Of a stretch of 64,000 nt of DNA, positions 35,301 through 47,300 are shown piece by piece. Made by a program: the position numbers and the translations under genes. Under the pieces are notes generated by a model that worked only from the letters and a program-made list of their open reading frames with translations, was not told the DNA's origin and did not search any database. The stretch comes from Aricia agestis (lineage: Eukaryota > Arthropoda > Insecta > Lepidoptera > Lycaenidae): NCBI RefSeq assembly GCF_905147365.1, contig NC_056418.1, positions 13,639,262 through 13,703,261 of the forward strand. Direction: 5' to 3'. Within the stretch, counting starts at the first letter, position 1. Every line of letters begins with the position of its first letter.

Positions 35301-38300
35301 TACTGGACGTCACGTTATCCTATGTTATCGTTTTACTGCGGACGTCCACGATATTACCGCCACGTCCAAAATTATAAAAGCGCATTAGAAGAGAAGATTG
35401 GCTGTTTCTTTCATTTGTTATTTGATAGATAGTAGATACGTATGTCAAAGTTTACTACTTAAAAATTATATCTTTTAATACTTATAATATTTATTACTTT
35501 TTTTCGTAATTTATTCAAATATTCGAATTATTTGCAAAAAAACCCACCAAACTGCTAATCTCGCGAGATCTCGAAATTGGCAAGATCTCGCGGTATTGTA
35601 TTCATAAACTCGCGGGATCTCGCTTGAACCCCAATCTCGCGAGATTTGCATTCCCTAGTTGTAAGCTAGAATTTGGCAAATGTTTAGAAGCAGCTGCATT
35701 CGACTCGTGAAAACTGTACTTGAGTAAAACGCAATCCTAATTATACTGAAATAGCACGAGTGGGAATAACGAGATTGTTATCTCTTACACAGGGGCTAGA
35801 TATACAAACACTATAGTTATAGAACTTATAATATTATGTTTTACTAGCTCCTATAATAATAAATAAGTACATATATAAATTATAATGTTGTCTTACTGCT
35901 GATGCTGGTCAAAGGCCTTTCCCAAAATCTTTTACTAGCTCGTTGTTGTAGAAAAAAGAATAAAATAATAATCGTCGTCTTTGTGTTTTATTTTGTTCTT
36001 GGTCATGCAGATCAATTCCCAAGAGTCCTATAGTCTAGGATGGGAGAATAATAATAAAATAAATAGAACGAGTTACCTTAAACAACACAAATAATATTAT
36101 TTGTATTTTATGTCGATATAGTTATAAACAATTTTTTCATAATATAATATCATTGCATATAAATATAAAAAAGAATTTACACAATCTGTGGACTGTGTTA
36201 AACGAGTTATTCGCTAATTAGCGATTTTGAACTTTTGTGCCAAAAATTTAAATAGATCCACACGAAATTTCTAAAAATGGAATAAGTACTGAAAATAAAA
36301 ACGTGACAGCTGTTTCCCGCAAATAGTAGGTTCAAAAGCTAAAATTGTATAATGCCCGATAAAAGTCAAGCATGTTTAACAATTTAGACGTTTTTGTGCT
36401 CTGCGTTGTACCTACACAACTCTCCTCTATCCTATAAGCTAGAATCTAGATTCTAGAAACTCCCCATGTAGGTATGTTGACAAAATTTAATTATAAAAAA
36501 TGATTTTAATTACTTTATTAGGTATATTGTAGAAAAATGTGGCACCACTATTTCTAACTATTATTATTCAGCGTCACAATATTTACATCATAATCATAAA
36601 TGTTTGCTAGGAATGATGACGAAAATATAACTAGTTACGTGATACGTTTATACATAATTCGCGTAAAACAAAGAATAATCCATAACATAATATAACAGAT
36701 TGTATCGGTTTAGTCATGGTGTTACAGATAACTGATAAGATAATGCTTTAAGTATACATATAAATCATAATAATTTAGACATAATATTATCATACTGTGG
36801 CGTTGGAAAATCTAGTAAATTATATATTTTTCCCAAAAAAAATCTGGATGCACATCGGAATTGCCGGCAGAAATGGAAACGAAAGAGCAAAAGCCGACAT
36901 ATTTTCGTTGGACGATACCTAGTAATATACGAAATATCTTTAATATTTCGTATATTACTTTCTGACCTACGCCACGCCGCGCCAGTCAGTCTACATACCG
37001 TCTGTCTATGAATTATATTGTTAAGATAAGTTTCAACCACAAACTATAAATAATGGTTTTAACTTTATACTTACTGAACATAAACAATCGGCCAAATATG
37101 ATATTTGGCTGATTGTTAAGTACGTTTTCATTTTCTGTCTTGTTGCTAGTAATTTTAGAACAATCAGCAATATTTACCGCCAAGCTGATCATATGACTAA
37201 ATTACACTTGTACTCATGTACAATAAATGTTATTTCTTTATATTTATGACTCAGTTTTGCCGTTTGTGGTTGTCGTGATATACATCAAGAGAGAAAACCA
37301 CAAATTAACGCAGATGTTTTTACAATGCAAAATCTTGCAGATTATAATACTTACTTATTGTCGTTTGGGTTGTTATGGTTTCAAGGACGACAAGTATAGG
37401 GGTTGCTTTATTAAGTAAAGTATAAGCAGAGTTACATAATAAAGAAAGCTAGAATGGCCGCCATATTGTGGGGTAAGAGAGACCCTTCAAAGGTATTGTA
37501 CGAGAGCTTAACGTGGGGTTGCATTTGAAGGTTAACTCGCAATGTTTTGACCATTGATTTGTGTAGTTTGTTTTATTGAGTAGGGATTAAAGTTAAAAAT
37601 AAATTCAGAATTATTTAATGTTATTCGTTATTTTAAATCAACTGTTTTAAATTTTGTTACTAATTTATACCTACTGCTACTGTCCATTACTAGAAGTATA
37701 ACCTACTAGTCAAAGTAGATCTTAGAGAATGTTATTATTCGACAAATTTACTATTTGAATAATTCGAATAATTTACAAAACTCTTCGAATAATTCGAATT
37801 TTATTCGAATAATTAAAAAAATATTGAAAAATGCTGTAAACTCTGAATAAAAGTAACAAGAAGCTTCGTACAACCATGTACAACCTATTTTGTTAATACT
37901 ATAAAGTAGGTAATTCTTATTTTTACTTTTATCAACATAAATCTTTATAAATGACATAGTTAATTTTTATTGTTCAACACTTTAAAAATGTTTATTTTAA
38001 GGTTACAGCTGGGCAATAAAAGAATGGCTATAAAGTGTAAACCGTTTTCGATCGTAGCACCTTTTACTTTTCTCATGTGATTATGCTTAAGTCTTGCTAG
38101 GCAGCAGTTGAGATTAAATAATAATATGATATTCGACGTTATGATATCTGTTCATTAATACTAAGCCAGCTTACCCGTCTTTTTGATATTTTCGATCCAC
38201 GTTCACCTAGTTCAACTAGTCGGCTTCACCTGTGTCAATGTGGCTGGAAAGTCGAAATGATAAAAAAGGGCCACTAGAAAACTAACCCCACAACAAAGAG

Positions 38301-41300
38301 AAAAAATTGCTACGAAGCCCTGGGGGAGGGTGAAACAATCCTTGAGCTGGTGAATTTAGTAACTTGAAGTTTGAAAACTGCAATAACATGATATTATTAA
38401 GGAGCCATCGATATCATTTTTGATACTGTACTAACTGTTTCAATTACCTATCAGTCGAGGACTGCCGTGGTAAAGCTATTGAATAGCAAATTTTTATCAA
38501 CTTGTCGAATCATAGATCACATCGCGAGCTTCAAGCCAGAAAGGCGTATAAAAAAATTATTTGTTGAGTTTGTTTTATATACATCCTTCTGGCGTAATGA
38601 ACATGAACAACAATGAACTAAAAAAATGGTCAACGGCGACGATGAATGGTCATATACTCATTAGTTAGATCATTAAAGATGTAGAATATTCATGAATGTA
38701 ATATTATTCTTCTGAAATAAACTCAATTATGTTCTTATTGCATATTAATTTTATGTTTTAAACAAAAATAAAAAATATTTTTAGTATTCGAATTATTCGA
38801 AAAATAATTTGCCGAATATTCGAATAAAACGAGTATTCGAATATTCGAATAACATACCCTAGTAGATCTACATAACGTTGCATTTTTACATTTCAAATCG
38901 TAGACAGAGAAAAAAGCATACTTATCAACAATTGTATTGTGCAATATCACGCTTCAATTTTACTGAACAGTTTATTTGACAATAAAATTAAATGTTTTCA
39001 CTATTAACTCTAAACCGAAGCTCTAAACCGTAAAAATTGACCGTCTCTAGCTAGGGGCCCCGCTTACGTAAACATTTTTTTGGCTAGTCGTGTGAAGTAT
39101 CGCATGTCACGTGCTCAACTAGAATCTTGCAAAATCATGAAAGAAGACATAAAAAAATTTTGAAGTAATTTCGTGACCAAATGGTTAGATCTTAGCATGA
39201 ACTAGCCTCATGTGAAATATCTTACTTCCTGGTTTTTCTGCAAACATAGTTCGTTTCGTTAACACATAGCCCGATACCATATTAACAGAATGCCATCGAT
39301 GTGTTAATGTTAATGTATCTTGCTAGATTCAACACCACAACACTCATTGTTTTGAGTTAAGTACCTAAAATATTAGCTACCGTCAACCATGTAATGACGT
39401 AGCGCGTATACAGTATGTGTTTTTACAAGGTTTGCTGTCTTTTTTGTCGTTTCAAAACATTTCATCAGTTTCTTATAGAATTAATTTTAAATATCTGCAC
39501 GTACTTCGAATAAATATCTCAAACATATCCACACACACACTATCATTAATAAGTCAAGCAGGATTATACTTCCAAATTATTAATAATGCGCATGCAATCA
39601 CGAAAACGTCATATAACATTCATTCATTCATGAAACATTCTAATGGGTTACAATATTATGATCTATATTATCTTTACTATGGGATAGACGAATAAATATA
39701 CGTATTGTATAAGTATTATGGCTATGGGGTTAAGTATCGCGACAGTCTGGCGCCCTTTACCAATTACTAGGATAACTATGAAAGGGCAAAGGAGACATTA
39801 TCGACTACTTACACCTTCTGAATCTACTGTCTATTCCTGTTCGAATTTGGTGGTAGCTTTCAACCTACTATTTACCTACTACTGATTATCATAAACTTTT
39901 AAAGCTTGTCTGCCTGATCTTAATGCCTATCTGTCTGTTTAGTGTTTGCAGTCTAACTATCAGTCTGTCTGTCTGTTACCTCTTAACCGATGTTGAAGGG
40001 CATGGATATAGTCGTTATATTTCTTGAGCCGGCCTATTCGTGTCGGATAGGTACTATATCTACATTATAAACTGGTAGATCCATCATCCAGTTCTTTCTG
40101 GGTTTATAATGATTAATGACTTTCCATCAGGTGTTTTCTCGCTCGATGACGTTCAGCGGTAATAGAATAATCTCTACAAGGTCGACGCGTTTCCTTATTC
40201 AGACAATTTCACGAGACCATTGTGTTTTATATTGCGCATTCTGCGGTTGATTTGATATGAGTCGTCGCTGCAAATGTCCACCTAATTTTAATGCGTCTTT
40301 GGTTACTTGTACTATTATGTTCTATTCTGTGCTTTGGTCAAAGTATCTAGTAATTTAGTAGTAATTCTAGGGTTCCGTACCCAAAGGGTAAAAACGGGAC
40401 CCTATTACTGAGACTTCGGTGTCTGTCCGTCTGTCTGTTTGTCTCCAGGCTGTAACTCAAGAACCACTATAGCTAGACTTCACAGATTATGTATTTCTGG
40501 TGCCGCTATATAACAACAAATACTAAAACAAAAAAAAAGTTAATATTTAAGGGGGGCTCCCATACAACAAACGTTATTTTTTGGTCTTTTTGGCTCGTAA
40601 TCCATAATGGCAACATATTATAGACACTTGAGATTATCACAAAATCCTCAATGATATGTGTACTTTAATATTAAATAATACAATTAAAATAAAACAAATA
40701 ATTAAGGAGGGCTCCCATACAAAAAACACAATTTTTTCCTTATTTTCGCTCTATAACGGTACGGAATCCTTCGTGCGCGAGTCCGACTCGCACTTGGCCG
40801 ATTATTTATTTTCATTTTCACTTCGAACTTAATGTAATTAGACTGTGAATTTATCTTATACCTTTAAACGAGCAATTCTTATACCTATATAATTGGAATC
40901 ACGGAATTGGCTCCAACGATATTCATGAAATTTAGTATATAGGGGGTTTCGGGGGCGATAAATCGATTTAGCTTGGAATCATTTTTAGAAAATGACATTT
41001 TATTCTTGTTTTATCGAATACCGAGCAAAGCTCGGTCAAATAGCTAGTAATATATACCTAATACTGTAAAGTGTAAATGAAAGAGATAGGCTTTATATTA
41101 TAGATAAAATACAGGGTTTTATTTATTTCGTACTGAGTTCAAATTGGTTCAAAGCCTTGTTGATTTCTTTATAAATACATGTGAAGTTTGTCAAAAACAT
41201 GACAGATGATAATATTAATCAACCTAGTACAAGCGCGGCGTATCCTTATCGGAGAAGATATTTTAGAAGATGGTTGTTCTTTAGGAAAATGGGAAAATGC

Positions 41301-44300
41301 CTAGCTTGTTTGCGACAAGCTACCAGATATAAATATGGTTTGTAAAGATTATTGGTTGTCTAAAGTAGGGACGCGGAACATAGAGAAATATAGCGGTCAC
41401 TGACCGATCGTTTTTGTCTCTTTGCATGAGATAGCAACAGTGTTGCGTGCGCGATTAAAAAGAATAAATAATAATTATTATAGGACAATGGCCAAAGAGG
41501 TCCATATAAACTACGCTAACAATGGCCGCCTGGATGTAGAGCTTCTTGTAGAGACGAGAGAAACTAAGAGGTTTTTGAAAAACTTAAACTATAGTTCGTC
41601 TTTGTAGATTCTTTTTACCCGAAATCATGAATTTTGTCTAGAAGCCTTCAAGAAGTTATGTTTATTATTATTATTAATAGCCGATGGTGTCCCACTGCTG
41701 GGCAAAGGCCGTCCCTCTTTCCTTCCACATGTCTTTAATCTTTATCCTTTGCTGTATTTTGCCACTCTTTATCAACAGCGTCTAGTTCATCGCGCCACCT
41801 TTTCTTGGAGATGCCTCTGTTTCGCCGACTGTTCGGTAGCCACTCCGTAACTAGATATGCCCATTGCCCATCTGTCCGGGTGCATGCAGCTCCACTTTAA
41901 ACTAGCCGCTTCTCTGCCCACGTCCATTAGCTTCGTTTTGGAGTACTGTAGCTCTACCATGAGTTTACACCTATAGTATTTATGGATACTCGATACTGAC
42001 TACGTAAATATTTAGTATGGCGATTTTAGTTCCGCAAGTAACCGCTAGAGGCGCTGTAAAATTTGCCATACTAAAAATTTACGGTAGTCGGTATCGAGTA
42101 TCGATAAATACTATAGTATTTATCGATACTCGATACCGACTACCGTAAATTTATACTCATGGTAGAGCTACTGAGTAGTGTTTCGGATACGATCCGTCCT
42201 TTGGGCAGGAGTTATAGTAGCTAAACATAATTTAATGCATACCTGTAGAAAAGAGATAGGAAAATTTTTGTAGGCGAGTGAAAGAGAAACACCCCTCTTT
42301 TTTGTCGGGGGTTAAAAAAAATGAAATAAAAGTCAATTATTTTCACACCAGTGATCCATATTATAGTAACAAAAGAGTAGGGATAGATATTAATAGATCA
42401 TACCGAATTTCTACGTGTTCCGAGACCCAGCTATTGACAGACTAACAATGTTTTTTATGCGAACAAAGACGGGGGCAATGTTTAGTTTGAAAATTCCAGG
42501 AAACCTACCAAGTGCTGACTTGGTTGCCAGTTGAAACTTGCCGGGTTTCCTGTTACCATGACGACAGATTTTTCATATCCTCGGATTCGATCACAATTGG
42601 CATATTTATTTAGGCAGGGGCACTAAACCTTTTTTCCGCAAAACTCATAAAAATGTATTAATTCTAATCCTGACATTAGTATTTTTATTTCTATGATATG
42701 ATTAGGGTTCTTAAATTCGAGGGTAGAGAAGTGATGATGATAACTTTATAGACCGTTCCGTGTTCATTCGACGGACAGATTGACGTCATGAACTTTTTTA
42801 GTTCGTCTGCGTAACACATTTTAGTCGTAAAACTAAATGCAATTACTTTGAATTTCTTATATTTTTTCAGCGATATTCTTAGAACAAGTTATGGCTTAAA
42901 GTTAACCCTGTGTTAAATATTACGTTATTACATACTTAGTTCTCTTGTTTCTCGTTATTTATGAAAGAGAAGGATTGGCTGTAGATATCCATTTCTGTGC
43001 TGTAGATAAACCTAACAAAGTAAAACTCAGTTAACTTTTATGAATAAAACTTTAAATAACTGCCCATGTCGAATATTTTTTGGTCATAGGCCATGACCAA
43101 AAAAATTTATTTAATCGACCAAATAGATAGTAAAAATGACGTTTATTTTTTTTCAGGCGGCCTCGGCACGCGGCACTGGGTCACGTTCATGCTGTTCCTG
43201 GGCATGGCTAACGCGTACATCATGCGCACTAACATGTCCGTAGCCATCGTCGCCATGGTCAACCATACTGCACTTCCGGTTGACAAAGAGGCACTGGACA
43301 ATGAGTGCGGGAACGTGGACTCCAATAGCACCAGTGTAAGTATTAATAGCTTTTCAAGTGAGAGCAGAGAGAGGGAAGACAAATTCTAGATGTGCAAGAA
43401 ACTCGCGTGAAATTAGAAAAAAAAAACAAACTTTGTGAATGATTCAACCGAAGATTTACTTACTACATACCTAACTATTTATTTACAATGCGTTGATCGC
43501 TAAACAAACTTTTATAAGACGATGATTTAAAGTGTATGCTCTACCCCAAGGGTCACCAATTAGTTTCGCTCGGGGTCCATTTTAAGGAATGAAATGACCT
43601 TCGCGGTCCGCACATTTTATAAAAAATATTTTTTAAACAAAGATAATTAAATCACAAAGGTATTTATTTACATAGCAATGAGAAAAGTGATAATTTTTGT
43701 TGCTAATTATCTGTCTGAAGTTTGAAGTGAAATTGGTGCAATTAAACGAAGTTCACCTTCGAAAATGTTTGGATGCGCCATTTGGTGACCCCTGCTCTAC
43801 CCGCTGCCCTGCTCTCTATAATACCTATATAATGTTTATATTCATATATGTTATATTTACAGGCGGTGCAGACGCAAGACGGAACCTACGTTTGGTCGTC
43901 GACGCTTCAAGGCTACATCCTCTCCTCCTTCTTCTACGGCTACGTCATCACACAGATCCCGTTCGGCATTCTGTCTAAAAGGTTTGTAACATCTAACTCT
44001 ACAAAGACCAACTCAGAGACATTGAGAGTTTTATCTGCAGCTGAGTATGAAACTGATGGAATAATGATAAAACAGAAATTATACAAAAAGCTAACAAAAA
44101 ATCATACGAGTAAAAGACAAGCCAAGAAAAAAACCTCTTCGCTTTTTTCTTAGCTTGTCTCGGTTGGAGTCCGGAATTAATATTGCTTCCAATTTAAGCT
44201 ATCAATTTATCAATAGGTATACGTTTTTTATTTTCATTCAAGCTATCTATACATATAATTGAAAATAGTTTTCTACCTGTCTTAAAAATTATTATATTTT

Positions 44301-47300
44301 TTGCTACAGATTCGGTGCCCGTCTCTTCCTGGGTATCGGTATGTTGATAAACTCTGTGTTCGGTCTGCTGGTGCCCATGGCTGCTGAACGCGGGTACTAC
44401 TGGCTCATTCTGGTCCGATTCATCCAAGGGTTGGGAGAGGTAAGAAAAATCTCTTACAAAACCTGAGAGTCTTAGCTCAAACAAATAAAAAAAAGTTTTG
44501 AAAAATATTTTATAAAAAATGTTTCGACCCCCTGACATTAAAAACAATTTCAGGGTCCCATCGTGCCCTGTTCTCATGCGATGTTAGCGAAATGGATTCC
44601 GCCCAACGAGAGGAGTCGGATGGGAGCAGCTGTATATGCCGGTAAGTTCGTTTATAAGCAAAATAAAATTGAAAATAATAATAATAGGCAGTATCCTATG
44701 AAATCCTCAAATTCATCTCCTAAGTTGACGCGACACGATATTAAAAAGAGAAAAAACATTATAACCCTCGAGCTTTTGTCACTACTCACTATAGAGCTCA
44801 GGAAAAATGATCATGCCTGTCGTACACGACCAACATCTCTACTCGATTAAATCGACTCGTTTCAATGCAAAATTGATGCCGCGTTTCGTAGTACGTTCGA
44901 AAATCAAACTTAAAAAAAAAACTCTAACTCTATGTTCCACCTTTCAGGAGCCCAATTCGGCACAGTGATCTCCATGCCTCTCTCGGGTCTGCTCTCGGCG
45001 TACGGTTTCGCGGGCGGCTGGCCGTCCATCTTCTACGTGTTTGGTCTCATCGGTACCGTCTGGTGTATCGCCTTCCTGCTGTTCGTGTCGGAAGACCCTG
45101 AACAGTGTCCCAGCATCAAGGAAAACGAGAAGAAGTACATTCTGAGTTCGCTGTGGGGTGCCGCTGGATCCAGCGTGAGTTGATTTTCTCATTGTTTTAA
45201 GTTGGATTTTTTCTGATAATCTAGAGACCTTTTTGGTCATGACATGTATATTTTATAAATAATAAAAAAATGTTTTTATTTAACATTTTATTACAATTGC
45301 TAGTTGTTGACTCTATTTCATTTTATGTATATTTCCCAAAAAAGATTTCTTTCTACCCACATTTTTAATTCTATGTTATAATCAATTTTACCAATTCCAG
45401 TCCCCGCCAATTCCCTGGAGCAAGATTCTTCTATCGACGCCGTTCTGGGCGATCATGCTGGCGCACATGGGACAGAACTACGGCTACGAGACGCTTATGA
45501 CCGAGCTGCCGACCTTCATGAGACAAGTGCTGCACTTCTCCATCAAGGATGTTAGTGGATTTTGGGTTTTAAAAAAAGGGGGTGAAGGGGAGAAATATTT
45601 TAGCACCGCGTAATAAGGTTGGGGATCCCTGATTTCAATAGTGAGGAACCTTGCTACCGTATCAAAATTTTCTATGTTGTACTCTGTATTTTAGAACCAG
45701 AGTATTTTCCAACTTCCAAAAATATGGGTTCTGATTTATATAAGTATTCAACGTATGGATCTATTAACGGAAATGTAAATTGTAATAAAAATTGGTTAAA
45801 AATCTGAAATTGACGTAAGAAAGGTTGCCAAATAAAAAAGAGAAATTTCACAGATTGTGTCCATTGACGCTTGCCGCTTACGCCTTAGTATGAAAGAAGC
45901 TGTAGTATATCACTTAAAGATATACTACAGCTTCTTTGAGGCTAGATGAAATAAGATGTCGTGTTATGAGTCATTTATGTCAGGAGGTCACAGGCCAATT
46001 GGACGATACTCTATTGAGTTACGCGGCAAGTGGCCGGTTTGGCCGATTTGTTAAACGACCGTTCCATTAAATTAGCAGATTTCCAGAGAAATCCAGGCTC
46101 TAGCAAGGATGCTTCCATTTGGTACATGAAGCGTTCGAAGCTCGAAGCGTCTAGAACAGCTATGCTCAACGTACGGCCCGCGGGCTGCAGGCTGGTTAAA
46201 CCATTCTGAAATTCAGGCCTACCGGCAAAATAGTGCGAGGTCGTCGTGAAAAACGAAATGGCGATTTGAAAGTAATCGCCAATTTTGATGAACGTTATTT
46301 TTTTAACCATAAAAATTATTTTGAAACTTACCTGATGATGAATTGTTTCGGGGCCCGGCCGGTCGTGTATTTCGTAAAAAATTATAGTAATAAATGAATG
46401 TAGTGGAAAAAGTGCACGCAAAATTGTGTTTCATTTGTGTCTAAAGAATTCTTAAGTAAGAAGAGTAAGTAGAGTAGAGTAGAGTAAGAAAGGTTGAGTT
46501 GAAGAGCTGTTATGGCCTGTTAGAGAAACTGATTTACCCCCCATTAAAATAAATTTATCTTGTTCCCCGCTTGACCGCGAATGAACGCGAGAGATCGCCA
46601 TGCGGCGTACCGACCTACTATTATTTTACACAAAAACACAATATATATATTTTTTCTGCCTATTCATCTATTTTAGTTACCACCTCTGTTACCCCTATAG
46701 AATAGCTGTTTTACCCCCCCGGTGGTAATTATCCCCAGGTTCGGAACCACTGGTCAAGCATCATCATTAATATTACCTACTCGTATCTTTCCAGAATGGC
46801 TTCGTATCGGCTCTCCCGTACCTATGCATGTGGCTGTTCTCCATGTTCATCTCGGTGGTGGCGGACTGGATGCTGTCCAGCGGCAGGTTCAACCACACGC
46901 AGGTCCGGAAGATCATCAACAGTATCGGTGAGTGTCAACAGTAATTGTGTGGTCGATGGAACAACTGGAACAAGTACTTTCAGAGAAGTTGATTCATAGG
47001 CAGATGGCGGACCAATGTCATTTGGTCGGATTACGTGGGAGAGCCATGCTTCGGCACGAATGGGCCGGCTCGACCGGAGAAATACCACGTCTCACAGAAA
47101 ACCGGCGTGAAACAGCCCTTGCGCTGGTTTCGCCGAGTGAGTGAGTTTACCGGAGGCCCAATCCGCTTCCCTACCCTCCCCTATTATCCTATTCCCTCTT
47201 AAAAGGCCGGCAACGCACCTGCAGCTCTCCTGATGCTGCGAGTGTCCACGGGCGACGGTAGTTGCTTTCCATCAGGTGACCCGTTTGCTCGTTTGCCCCC

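Noticed and set aside
43093..43156. Translation of the SLC17-like gene starting at the ATG at 43093
   Set aside because: The segment ends in a polypyrimidine tract and CAG acceptor at 43156, and a better start exon with matching phase exists at 32356.
46011..46421. 136-codon minus-strand open frame in SLC17 intron 7
   Set aside because: No recognisable domain, and part of it resembles a diffuse repeat also seen near 60360. Treated as chance.
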